Source of the DNA: Eudorina sp. 2006-703-Eu-15 | Lineage: Eukaryota > Chlorophyta > Chlorophyceae > Chlamydomonadales > Volvocaceae | NCBI GenBank assembly: GCA_003117195.1 | Contig: BDSI01000009.1 | Location: 496,001-560,000, forward strand | Direction: 5' to 3' | Length of the DNA: 64,000 nucleotides | Shown: positions 1 through 11,000 of the stretch, in pieces | How the letters are laid out: every line of letters begins with the position of its first letter | Numbering within the stretch: the first letter of the stretch is position 1 | Position numbers and translations under genes: made by a program | The notes under the pieces: generated by a model | Told to the model about the DNA's origin: nothing | Databases searched by the model: none | The model's input: the letters and a program-made list of their open reading frames with translations, nothing else

Positions 1-1391
1 CGGCGGACGTACGGCAGCACAACGTGACTGAAGGGGAAATCTTCAGCATTAACTTGGTGCGCTGCGACATAGCATGGCGCGTGAGGTGTGTGTTTAGATA
101 AGAGATCCGTGGTGTTTGTATATATGTGTGCGTGTCTTATTTGTGTGGATTGGAAGCCCGCGCGAACCTGAACCAACCCTGAAGAGAGAGATTTAATGGA
201 ACGTGTGCGTGTTTGTCGGTTGCCAATTAAGGCGGCGTGTGTGTGATACGCGAAGGGCATGGCATTGCCTTGTATGCACCCGTATCCGCAATAATACTTT
301 TCACCGATTCCCTGCCCCAGCTAAATGGAGGGCGGGTCTATGGGTGTGGATGTCGCAAGGGTTGCCGCGTCGGGGCAGCGGCTGAGGCTGTTGAGGGCCC
401 CAGCAACGGCGGGTACGTCTCTGGGGCGTCTCTGGTGTGGATGGGTTGGTTTGTGCGTGCCGCCGCCCCTGGTGCGGCTCCGGCTGAGGCCCGAGCAGGA
501 GCCGCTCTGCGTGGACAAAGATACGATACCAGGACTAAGATACGATGATCGGTTCATGCACGGCGGAATCACTTTTGACGGAGGTGTTCATATCGTACAT
601 ACATACATACGCAACCCACGTTGATTGCTGGGACGCTTTGGCCACCCTGTTTATCTACTAGTTAATTGCCCTGTCGCACTGGGAAAGCTGGCGGCATTGA
701 CACGGAGACTGTGATGAACTGGTGATGGGACGTTGGAGACTTGGCTATGGTCGGCCGTTCCAAAGCAACCATGCATTTAGTCTTGCGTGATGGGCGCTGT
801 ATGTTTTGCTGGGGAGCTGGGGAGGTACGTACGTACCTCGTTTGCTAGTTTGCTCTCCTCGTGCTCCCCGCGGCACCCCGCGTGTGTGCCTCAGTGCTTC
901 GAGGTGCGCGCCTGACGCACTTCCACAGCGGCACATCAGCATCTGCCCAGTACATACCCTGTAGGTATATCGGGATGGACCCGCCTGGTGAGGGGCGAAC
1001 GAGCATGTCATTCGGCATGTGCGTGCCCCAGCCATTGAACGATTCGGTGGCGGCTGTATGTATGTAGGCAAGCAAGAGGCTAAAATTACAATTGAAGGTA
1101 GAATTTCAGGAAGGATGCGCCGTGGTCCGATCCCACGGGGATGCGTCCAAAATGTTTGCTGTGGACGGCTCGTGTGACCGGAACCGAGCGAGGTAGGTGG
1201 AATGAAGCAAGGCTGGCAGATCGGACGCTGTCCGGCGCCGCGGTGTTGCGTTCACGTACGGCGTCTTACAGCCTGGTTTGCTGCGTGCTGTGCGTGTGTT
1301 GTGTTGTCGGCGATGCGAGATGGTTCGTGCCCCGAAACATGGGGTCGTGCTCTCAGCCGCAACTTGATGTGAGCGGTCAACAGCAGCAGTT
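1..1391. other. Intergenic/unassigned left edge
   Basis: No conserved coding segment was recognised on either strand. Short open frames here are low-complexity and lack family motifs. A small TACA tetranucleotide run lies near 596-615. The stretch could hold the 3' end of a gene lying to the left, but nothing in the sequence proves it. Confidence 0.4.
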
Positions 1392-4300
1392 CATGAATGA
1401 ATGAATGAATGTTACAGCGGACCCCAACGGGATCATCGGTGTATACCAGAGCAAGCCCCAGTAGCCCCCACCGCCAAGGCGGCAGGTCACCTCCACACCA
1501 CAACGCCGCACCCAAAGAAAACACACCGGGCCATAACCCCAACCAGTCAGACACCGAAGCAAGCAGAGGCGCGCAGCGGGGCAACACTACCAAAGGGATA
1601 GGCACAGCAGCGGGCATAATCCCCAGAAGTGGATAAAGCCAAGCACAGGGGAGGTCGCCCACACAGGCACCCCATTACCCAGCTACCACCACCTCTGAGG
1701 CACCCAACGCAGCACCCTCTCGAGGTCTTGGAAGGCCCACGCCTGGCTCGTGACACTGCCCAGCGACCGCTAGTGGGGTAACCCGCATCATAAGAAATAA
1801 CTTGGCCAAAACACCAAAATGCCAACGGGAGCCCAACCTCCACCCCAAACTGAGGGTAGGCCCGGTCCCCAACTTGAACCCCGGTTCGGAGAGCCCGACG
1901 AAAAACAGAGGGCGGGGAACCCGCGCCTCATCCTTCTTCAGGAGCAGGTCCCGCACATCGCAGGACTCCCCCCGCCACTTTCAAGAAAGGGTGGAAAGGG
2001 CCCACTGAGCTCCAACCCCGTCTCGGGAGCCCCAACTGGGCGAACCCGTGAAGGCGCCCCCAAAAGTCAGCGATTGCGCGCCGCTCCCCTTGTTCTGCCA
2101 ATATCGGTCCCGGCCGGATCGTCTGACCCTGACCAGGTGCTGACCGCCGCAGGGTGGCCGCCATGAATCGGCGACCAGTCTCCATGGCCGCAATCGCGGC
2201 CAACACCACCACATCCCAAACAACTTGCTCCACGGGTGGCGGGGGTTCCGCCAGCCAGACATGCGGCCTCCGTATCCGTGCCCCTAGGCGCGCTTCCAAC
2301 TGACCCACCACCGCCTGGGCCACTCGGCATGACCAGAAATGGTGCTGTCGGGGTGTCTCTGACCCCCCGCCTTCCGCTGGGTATCCCCCGCATCCACACC
2401 GCGTCACCCTCGCGTGTCGCATATGGGAATTGCCCAACAACGGGACGCCATCGACTGTAAGGCGCCAAAAGGCCTCCTTATGCTCATTTTCCCACCGGAT
2501 ACTGAGCCAAAGGCGGCTCAGCAGCCCCTGGATCCGGGCGGCCGCCACCTGAGAAATCGGGTCGGTGGCTCCCAGTCCTACCGCCTCACAGGCAAACAGC
2601 AAGTGAGCCGCGCTGCGGCGTTCCGCCCCATCGGCTAGTTGCATCGCTGTCCCCACTCGAACAGAGTACTCGCTCAGGGCCACCTTAAACCTATTATTCA
2701 ATCTCCAACCCATGCGATCGAGCAACATGGCCGTCACCTCCTCTTCCGTGGGCACATTCGCCCCCTGGACCCCGTTCGCTCGTGCCGCTAGGGCTGCTGC
2801 CACCCAGGCCGCTGGTAGCCTTACTTGAAGTTCTACCAGCCGCCGGTCTAATTCGGCCCATTGCCGCCAATCACCCCATCGCCCGGACCCCGCGGGGATA
2901 CCCAGGCAATCTTGTACGAATGTCGCCCACGCCCGTGCGGCGCATCGTGCCATGCGGGCGGAGTCTATGTAGTTAGGCTCTGCCCAGCCGTCGGTTACCA
3001 TCCGGAGCGTCTCCCCCACCCGGATTAGTTGTCCGACCGTTTGCAATCCGGTGTAGTCCACCAGGTCCGGGAACACATGCTCGAGGCCGGGGCGCCCCCC
3101 CTCGGGCAGTTCCTCCGGGAGTAGTGGGTTTCCCCACAGTGGTGCGTTCCAGCACCACGCCCCCGGCGCGAGCGGATGGTCGGCGATGTCCACCACTCTC
3201 GGCAGGGCGGCTAGGGCTGTCACGACCCGCTGTACCTCGGGTTCTAGCCTTCGGATCCCTCTCCATGGACTGTCGGCCGTTGCCGTGAGCACCATGCACG
3301 GCTTCCATGCCGCTGAGGCGTCCGCTAGGATCGTGTCCACGACACGTTGCCAGGGGGCGGCCCGCTGGTGGCGGATCCTCCTCATGTACCGCAGCGCTGT
3401 TGAGGCATAGCGCGCTCGGATATGTTCCCGCAGCGGCAGCGCGCCGAATCCCCCCACCGCCGGGTGCCCAAGCAGCAGGCTACGTGGCACCCCAGTGGGC
3501 CGCCTCTCGGTGGCTTCGGGGCCCTGGGCCCTATCTACCAGGCGTGCCGTCCACCCTTCGAGCCGGTCTATCACTGTCTCCGGCGGCATGCCGCCATGCT
3601 CCATGTGCCAAGTGAGTCTGTGCAATCCGTACGCCGCGGCAGCCGATGCCCTCCCGAAGGCGGACAGTGACAATTGCGCTATCCTCGTGAACCTGACACG
3701 AACTTTGTCCATCTGCGCTCCCCAGTCCATCTCCGGAGTGCCATCCACATCCGTGTACGGCAGGCCTAAGGCCGTGCCGGTTTGGACCAGTCTCATCCCG
3801 CCCCGAACCTCCTCACCTCCGGCCTCCACCCCTTTCTCAGCGGGTCCCACCGGTAGTAATTCCACCTTGTCCGGGTTCAGTTTCTGTCCCGATCCCTTGG
3901 CGAAGGTCTCCATGCTCGCCAGGAAGTGCTCGAGTTCGGCCGAGCTGCCCATAATTACTTCGGTGTCGTCTGCATATTGCATGGCCGTGGTTAGGTCTTC
4001 GTCGGCAGGGCGGAGGCGGATCCCCACCCTCCGGTGCTGCAGCCAGCACAGCAGCGCCTGCGCCACGAATAAATAGAGCAGGGGGGCCAGGGGACATCCC
4101 TGGCGCACCCCCGCCTGCATGGGTACCATCTTCGACTGGAAGCCGTTGACCACCGCCAGGGATCGCGTGGGAGTGAGGAGGGTCCGCACCCACGTGGTGA
4201 GTCCCTCCCCGGCTCCCATGATCTCCATCACGTCCAACAGGAATCCCCGATCAATAGTATCATACGCCTTTGCGATATCCAAGAAGGCCACAACGCACGA

Positions 4301-4790
4301 TCTGTCTTGCCTCGCCATGAGGCGTGGCAGTAGCCGCAGGAACAGAATGTTCGCCCCAATCAGCCGGTCTGGCAGGAAGGCAGATTGTTCCAGGGCAATC
4401 ACCTTTCCCAAGGCCGGGCCTAACCGATTCGCTAGTGCTTTGGTCAAAATACGGTATTCCGTATTGAGCAGAGTGATTGGCCTATAGCTGCCAGGATCAT
4501 GCCGTACTCCCCGATTTTTGTAGATGACCGTGATCACCCCGTCCACAAACCCCTCCGGAGTGCGGTGGGTCCTGGCGATGGCCGTAAAGAGATCAGCCAA
4601 CACAGGCGCAAATTCCTCCTTGAACGCCTTGTAAAGTTCATGTAATGTAAACCTGGACGAACTTGACCACTTCTGGCGCACCAGCCAGTGGCAAACCTCC
4701 GGGTGTCCACCATTAATCCACCCATGGTCGGGGTCCTTCACGTACCGCTTGTCAGGCGCCATGCTACTCCGTCCGCTGCCGTAGCCCTAG
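1392..4790 (-). mobile_element. 5'-truncated L1-type LINE (non-LTR retrotransposon)
   Basis: The element reads on the minus strand. It contains one long open frame for reverse transcriptase (1928-4762), then about 515 bp of 3' untranslated sequence. It ends in the motif GGGGTCCGCTGTAA followed by a (CATT)n tail at 1392-1411 instead of poly(A). An in-frame stop lies only about 27 nt upstream of the first Met, and no AP-endonuclease domain is visible. The copy is therefore truncated at the 5' end just before the RT domain, as is usual for target-primed integration. The 5' boundary is approximate, and no target-site duplication could be fixed by eye. The same 3' terminal motif recurs in at least four other places in this window. 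Confidence 0.9.
1928..4762 (-). CDS. LINE ORF2-type reverse transcriptase (N-terminally truncated)
   Basis: 944 codons uninterrupted. The N-terminal third carries the RT palm and fingers motifs in order: GSYRPITLLNTEYRIL, the AFLPDR segment, VVAFLDIAKAYDTIDR (first catalytic Asp), AGVRQGCPLAPLLY, and MQYADDTEV with the YADD catalytic pair. The C-terminal part has a Cys/His cluster (TRCGCGGY, then HHFWSC), as in the terminal zinc-binding region of L1-clade proteins. The upstream endonuclease half is missing, so the copy cannot move by itself, but the open frame suggests recent insertion. The first Met is only the first in the remaining frame; the native protein would start upstream. It would act in a ribonucleoprotein at chromosomal nicks. 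Confidence 0.92.
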   Translation of the reverse strand: MAPDKRYVKDPDHGWINGGHPEVCHWLVRQKWSSSSRFTLHELYKAFKEEFAPVLADLFTAIARTHRTPEGFVDGVITVIYKNRGVRHDPGSYRPITLLNTEYRILTKALANRLGPALGKVIALEQSAFLPDRLIGANILFLRLLPRLMARQDRSCVVAFLDIAKAYDTIDRGFLLDVMEIMGAGEGLTTWVRTLLTPTRSLAVVNGFQSKMVPMQAGVRQGCPLAPLLYLFVAQALLCWLQHRRVGIRLRPADEDLTTAMQYADDTEVIMGSSAELEHFLASMETFAKGSGQKLNPDKVELLPVGPAEKGVEAGGEEVRGGMRLVQTGTALGLPYTDVDGTPEMDWGAQMDKVRVRFTRIAQLSLSAFGRASAAAAYGLHRLTWHMEHGGMPPETVIDRLEGWTARLVDRAQGPEATERRPTGVPRSLLLGHPAVGGFGALPLREHIRARYASTALRYMRRIRHQRAAPWQRVVDTILADASAAWKPCMVLTATADSPWRGIRRLEPEVQRVVTALAALPRVVDIADHPLAPGAWCWNAPLWGNPLLPEELPEGGRPGLEHVFPDLVDYTGLQTVGQLIRVGETLRMVTDGWAEPNYIDSARMARCAARAWATFVQDCLGIPAGSGRWGDWRQWAELDRRLVELQVRLPAAWVAAALAARANGVQGANVPTEEEVTAMLLDRMGWRLNNRFKVALSEYSVRVGTAMQLADGAERRSAAHLLFACEAVGLGATDPISQVAAARIQGLLSRLWLSIRWENEHKEAFWRLTVDGVPLLGNSHMRHARVTRCGCGGYPAEGGGSETPRQHHFWSCRVAQAVVGQLEARLGARIRRPHVWLAEPPPPVEQVVWDVVVLAAIAAMETGRRFMAATLRRSAPGQGQTIRPGPILAEQGERRAIADFWGRLHGFAQLGLPRRGWSSVGPFHPFLKVAGGVLRCAGPAPEEG

Positions 4791-4901
4791 GACCCTACCG
4801 TCCTCCTCCTCGTCCTCCTCCTCCGGGCGGATCAGCTCATCATTCGGACCAGGTAAAGCAAGGGCGGGGACGCATCGATCCTTCCTGACCTTGATCTGGG
4901 T

Positions 4902-5240
4902 TTGTCTGGGCCAGTCTTTGCCAATGTTCCAGAGCGCGCAATCACGCAAAGAGGCCTGCTGGGCCTTACATGTACGCCATCATCATCCAGACCGGGGAGA
5001 GAGAGGAACCCATCGGCCATCGCACCAACCTGCTGCTGGCGCCTACCGCTGATGTCCACATACAGCGCCAACCATGTTTTGCTAGGTTGCCCTGTGTACG
5101 ACAATATCCGCGCGGAGGAGGGCTTTCCCCAGTTCACTACCATGTTGGAAGCTATGGCCTGGGACCCGGCTCGGTTAGCAAGACTCTTGGAGCGCATGTG
5201 GGCCCACCGCAACTCAATTGTCCCTTTCGGACGGTAGTAG
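4902..5240 (+). pseudogene. Remnant of a LINE C-terminal zinc-knuckle region, opposite strand
   Basis: The plus-strand frame ends with HVLLGCPVYDNIRAEEGF and then WAHRNSIVPFGR and a stop. The pattern His-Val-Leu-Leu-x-Cys-Pro-x-Tyr-x-x-x-Arg is characteristic of the C-terminal end of many LINE polyproteins. Nothing upstream in the same frame reads as reverse transcriptase, so this is a short relic. It lies head-to-head with the minus-strand LINE. It could belong to another LINE family than its neighbour. Confidence 0.45.
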
Positions 5241-5699
5241 TCTCCTTCTTTCTTCTGCTAGTGCGTTATCATGCGCATGCTTTTTGGCGTTTTTGCGTGC
5301 CCTTGGGCCAACGGCTCGTACGGGTAGTTGTACAGGTATGGGGTTATGCACCCCCAACCATGTAACACACACACACACACACGCACATACATACCGACAT
5401 CGCCCACCGCAACGACTGCTGACCGGGCGAAGACTTAGAAGTGGTACTCGATGTATGGCCGTTGTAGATGAACGTAGAACCGCCGACCATGCAGCAGATT
5501 ACACCGCAAGGTCTTACAGGCCCACACCACCGCCAGCCAACATATACAACATACAACTCACCCTTGGTGGGTTCATAACTGAGTTCATGCTAGTTCAGAG
5601 GCCGCGAAATGCACAAACACAACCGTTCGTTACCGTCCTCATCGTCCGTCCCGGGTAGGCACGCACCGGCGGCCCTCCGGCGACTTCTGGATGACGGGT

Positions 5700-5985
5700 T
5701 GGCGCGGCCGCAGCGAGTGATGCAGCTTGGCTCGCGAGTGTCGTCCTCTGTCGACTGTGCGGGCTGTAATGCAGGTTTATTTGCGGCGTCTGTTTTGTTC
5801 CTTTTGGGGGTTTGGGGGGTTGGCCCGTGTGGCCCACCAGCTGTACTTGAATGGAAGGGTCTGGACGCTGAAGCCCATCCACAAGAAGGGCTAACGCCAT
5901 GGGGGCGCCCATCCGTTCATGCAGACTGCGGTAAGGAGGCAGACGCGGTCACGCCGATGACCCGCGGGGTCCACTGCGGTGCAAA
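5700..5985 (+). repeat. LINE 3'-end fragment, plus strand
   Basis: At 5951-5980 the sequence GCCGATGACCCGCGGGGTCC and following bases match the 3' terminus of the minus-strand LINE (consensus CCGATGAYCC, then GGGGTCCRCTG). The upstream part resembles its G/T-rich 3' UTR only weakly, so the left edge is approximate. No CATT tail remains. Confidence 0.5.
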
Positions 5986-6429
5986 TCAGTAAAAAAGTTG
6001 ACGCCTACTGCCTGTATCTGGAGGAGGCTTGTCAAACACCTCGATGAAACGCCCAGGTGCCAATGTCTTTCGCACATATGTTGAGAAGGGTTTGTCTGTC
6101 GGGGAGTCCAAGGTGTGCCATGCTGAATGTATGCCCGCAACACGTATGGCACTGGCATTCCGAATCCCGGCTCCCTCACCGCCATGTGATTCGGCTGGTC
6201 TGGCGCGGTTTCCAGGAGAGGCAATCCTGGCGCGCCGGTAACCTGGTGTGTTGGCCGGTATGGCTGCATGACACCCCCACGGGTGGTGGTGGGTGGGTGC
6301 GCAGTCCTTGGTAGGGGTTCATGAGATGAGGCGACGACGAGCTATCCAGGCCCTTGGGAACACCCGGTCGGGACTCGGATCCACCTTATAACGGTTACTA
6401 CTACTGACGTATATCAATGCGTTAATACC

Positions 6430-6492
6430 ATTTAATTACACCGGTGATCCCTTTGGGGTCCGCTGTAACGTTCATTCATTCATCATTTAATA
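6430..6492 (+). repeat. LINE 3' terminus with CATT tail
   Basis: CCGGTGATCCCTTTGGGGTC is followed by CGCTGTAACG and then CATTCATTCATCATTT. This is the same terminal motif plus tail as the LINE at 1392, in the opposite orientation and truncated to the last tens of bases. Confidence 0.65.
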
Positions 6493-8033
6493 CACCGCGG
6501 CTGTGATGAGTACCTTCTCAGCGGTCACTAATGTCGCGGTTATTGAAAAACTGGGCCGGGCAGTGCCAAGGGCGGCGGGGCTCCAAACAGGGTGGGCAAT
6601 ATAGCTAATTGTAGTAGATGCCGTACGTGCCTTCGTCTGTGTAGACATTAGGGTATCATTCTGACTCCTTGTATGGTGTTAATGTACCAAAGGGTTATGT
6701 TGGCACGTCAGTTTCGACGCCGGAGGGCGCTGGACCTCGCGCCGGACGGCTGCGGGCGCCCGCCCTTTACGGTCAGGCGTCGTCCGTCGTCCGTCGAGCC
6801 TGGCGCGCGTCGTCAACGCCGGCGCGCCAATAAAAATTTCGTGACTCCAAACCAGTTATCAATAGATAAAAATATAATTAGCGAGAGGGGTCTGACAACA
6901 CCGGAACGCGCCAGACCTTGAACGACGCCGTCGAATGTCGCAAGCACCGGCAAGCGCGCATGGTCTGACGTGCCTGATAGATGTTATGTTTTGTATGGCG
7001 CCTCGGCATCTTAATCAAAGACACATTTCCAGACCGCAAACAGCGACACTGGAGCGGAGATTGGAGGAGATGCCGTGGGACGTCAGGGCCTGGGGTGCTG
7101 GGGAATCCAGCGGCGACAAATCAAGGCTTCGCCACAAGCATTCTTGTATCATAAAATGTTATAACCTATCCGAATTACTGAGCATTTTTCCAGAGGCGTG
7201 GCCATAAATCGTAGTCGTACGCTATACGAAAATTGGAAGACAGGAAGGGGCAATCGGTTATATCATCGTGACGGTGACAAAATGACAATCAACACATGTT
7301 ATCACTGATGAATATAAACTACTACCTGCCATTGCATGCGGACATCAAAGATACCGGTATCCGGTAAACGATGTGCGTCAAATGTGCAGGCTGGCATACG
7401 ATTCTTGGATGTCATCAGCATAAATCAATGCCAGCGACGGATCCGTATGTTCTGGTCCAAGCTCTCGGGTCCCAGAACGTTGTCTTGCCGCGCATAAAAC
7501 ATGTTTGCGTAATCGCTGCCGTTTTTGCTCGTTGCAACATGTAACTTGGCGGATCATTTCGTTCTATACTGACACTGCTCATTTTCGCATGCTCATATTG
7601 CACAACCTGGAGGAGGCAACCTTGCCCCCCATATTGCATACATTCAAACTCTATCTTATCGTATGAACAATGTCAATAAAGTGCTATCATTATCATATAT
7701 TTGCAAAAATCAGTCTTGTACTCACGAAACGCATGTACGACCGCGTTGAAGAAGCTCCGTTGAAGGCCATCAGGTAGTGTAAATACAGCTAGAATTGTCT
7801 TGTTATATCAGCGAAGCAATTGACACAATAAACAACCTGACCTTGCCTGAAATTCTGCCACTTGACTGGGCGCCTCGCCCTGCTGAAACCAGGCCGTCAA
7901 CATCCTGCATGCACACCGAACAATAAGCTGTAAATGCGCTTTCTTATCGGCACCTCTGTTATTGCTGGAACTGTTCAGAACTGCACGTTCTGACTCTGCT
8001 TCAATAGGGCAAACTAGCTCCGACTCGCTGCAA
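6493..8033. other. Intergenic, AT-richer; upstream region of the GH9 gene
   Basis: This stretch is noticeably less GC-rich than the rest, especially at 6830-7800, and has no recognisable coding segment. Its right end should hold the promoter and 5' UTR of the downstream glycoside hydrolase gene. I could not single out a convincing TATA element. Confidence 0.4.
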
Positions 8034-11000
8034 ATGGCAAACACATCAGTAATCAATCTCGTTTCTTTCAGTTGCCTCTGTTTTTTCAGCTCATTGTGCG
8101 TGCTCGCTGTCGCTGGGCAGACCCCAAGCGGGCATGTCGAACATACATTTTCGGAGATTCTATCCTTAAGCTACCGGTAAGACCTACAACAGATGCCAGG
8201 TGTTTTCATTACCATTTCATCTCGCAACGTGGCGTTTACGTATTCCGACGGCACCCCTGGTGGGTGGTGGCGCAGGTTCTACGAGGCCCAGATGTCGGGC
8301 GATATCCCGGACTGGTCGCGCGCGTCGCAAGCGGCAGGCGGCTGGCGCAACCGCAGCCATATGGGCGACGGCATGGGGCCGTACGGCATTGGGGTTGACC
8401 TGTCCGGTGGTTGGTACGACGGCGGAGGTACGTCGTACGTACGTGCCGCCCAGCACGCGTCCAGCAGTATCTCGCGCCCTCGGCCCCGCCCGACCGCAGC
8501 GCCTATGTACCCCGGTGGACACACCCGGGTCCGGCCCTTGGCGCTGCCGCGCACTGCACGGGAGCAGCATTCCGGGGTGGCTGAAGACGTCGCTCAGCCC
8601 ATCCGGGTCCCCGTGTACGTGCATGGTTTCCGTCCGCGCTAACCCGATGTCGGCGTTGACTTTGCGATACACTTCAATTTCCTGCCTGTCTGATCCTGGA
8701 ACGACTGGGGTTGGTATCATGGCTCGTCATGATACGACGCCGGATGGAAGGGGTCTTCTACGCAATAAGCACAACGCTGTCGCTCTCAGCGCCCACCTCC
8801 TCCCGCCTCCCTCCCCTCCCCGCCCTCTCTCAGACCACCTGAAGCTGCACCTGCCGCTGGGGGTCTCCGCCAGTCTGTTGTCGTACGGTCTGCTGACGTG
8901 GGAGTCCGCCTACCGGGCCGCGGGTCAGTGGGACATCGGTGTACGGAACCTGGACTGGGTCGCGTCGTACTACATCAAGTGCCACTACCAGGCCAGCGAC
9001 ACGCCCTCCGCAAACGCCTTCGTGGGCCAGGTACGAATGTCCGTACGTTCGTACGATGTGGCCGACGAGCGAGGTGCTGACTAACGAATGTGCATCTGCG
9101 GCCCTCCCTCCCTCCATGCATCCCTCGGGACTGTCAGCTTGTACACACACACACACACACGTATACTATTGGGCGCCACTTGGCCCCTCGCACATCACGC
9201 ACTCCTGCTCTGCCTGCTGACATTATACACGTATACAAACACACGGACGGATGCCAACGGGCAATTTCGGGGCACTGCTATGCCCAGTGCATGTCACGCA
9301 GGCCTGCCTTGCCTGCGTACGAACACACACGGATGCATACGGGCACTGTCCATACACACACGTTTACGCGGGTCTCTTCTCTAAACACACACGTTTACCG
9401 TACGCACCCGTACATACACACTGCAGGTGGGCGATGTGGACACGGAGGTGGACCGCTGGTGGGGCCGCCCCGAGCAGCAGCCCGGCCCCGACGGCCTCTA
9501 CACGATGGGCTACCGGCCGGTGCAGGTCATCACGGCGGACTCGGGCAGCGGCGCGGACGTGGTGGCGGAGGTGGGTCGGTGGGTCGCGAGGCGCGAGGCC
9601 TCCCTTGGGGGGCTCCCACACGTCCTCGCGGTCCAGGGCGCACACAGCGCCCCACCGCCCCACGGCCGTACCGGTGTCCAGCTGGATTGACATCAAGCGA
9701 GGGCACCCTGGGGGTGGAGGAGGAGGAGGAGGAGGAGGGGGGTTCCTGTGGGGAGCCTAGGGGCGTTGCATGATGGGGGTACAGCAAATTGGTGGTAGAC
9801 ATTTTGATGACGGGGGAATTTCCTCGCCCGTTTGTTTGTTTGGGTCGCGCCCTGGACGTCGCCGCATGTCGACCCATGGGTTTGTTCCTTCTTAACCCCT
9901 TCCACCCCCGTCCCCCCACATGTACACGGGGCGGTTTCTTCGCCAAACACACAAACACACACGGCGCTCAGGCGGCCGCGACGCTGGCGGCGGTGTCGCT
10001 GCTGCTGCGCCGCCCGGGCGCCGCCGCCAACAGCAGCCGGGCGGATATGCTGCTCGCCCGGGCCCGCCAGTTGTTCGCCTTCGCCAAGACGCTGCCGGCG
10101 CCGTGAGTTCTTGGTTCATTTGTACTGCACGGTGACGGTGACGTGTGCATTTTTACCGTGCGTACGTCTGGCAATGGAGACGAGCTCCCGAACATGCATG
10201 CTTAACGAATTGCGGCGGTTTGGGGGCAGTCGAACATTCAGCAGGCCGGCCCGCGCGCTGAGTCCGCACATGGACTGGATCACTGGATCACACCATTACA
10301 CGGGGTGGGTTGTACGCGCGCACGACGCGTCGTGCATTGCCGTGCTTTACCCTGCCGTACGATATGCGCAGGTGGCGCTCCCAGGCCGGCAGGCGGCCGC
10401 ACCCGTACATCAGCACCAGCTACGCGGATGACCTGGCCTGGGCCGCGGCGTGGCTGTGCAGGTGGGCTGGGGGTCGGGGCACCACGAATGGGTCGAATGG
10501 CGAGGATGGCGCTGCCCGCCACAGTATCATAGATCCTGTGGCAAGTCGGCCTTACGAGAATCTCCAAAGACCTGTTGACAGTGCCTGCTCCCCTGACCGC
10601 GCGTTTCAAGCTATTACCCCTTGCCTGACCAGCGTCCCTGCCTTGCCACACGCACACACACACACACGCACACAATCCTTTTAGGGCTCGGGCAATGGGT
10701 ATACTATATACGCATACGGACAAATTATCGGGCGCCGATCGGCCCCTCGCATATCACGCACACCTGTTCTGCCTGCCTGAATAACACACACACACACACA
10801 TACACACACATACACACACACAACCTCACACACGCAGGACGGAACTGGAGGCCATCGGCTCCGTGGGAAGCACCACCGCCTGCTTGGAGGCCCCCGCGCT
10901 GTGGGACGCCGCCCAGCGGGCCCCCCTGGAGCTGTCCTGGGACAACGTGGCGCCGGCGGCGGCGCTGCTGCTGCACGAGCTGGGCGCCGGCGGGCCCACC

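Noticed and set aside
8193..8275. ATG at 8193 as the start of the GH9 protein
   Set aside because: It gives a product without a signal peptide and with unconserved residues before FYEAQ. Exon 8034-8176 ends in the right phase to join 8276 directly, giving a secretory signal and a typical GH9 N-terminus.
9090..9773. 227-codon plus-strand frame across GH9 intron 3 and exon 4
   Set aside because: It reads His/Thr from CA repeats; the conserved GH9 frame is a different one.
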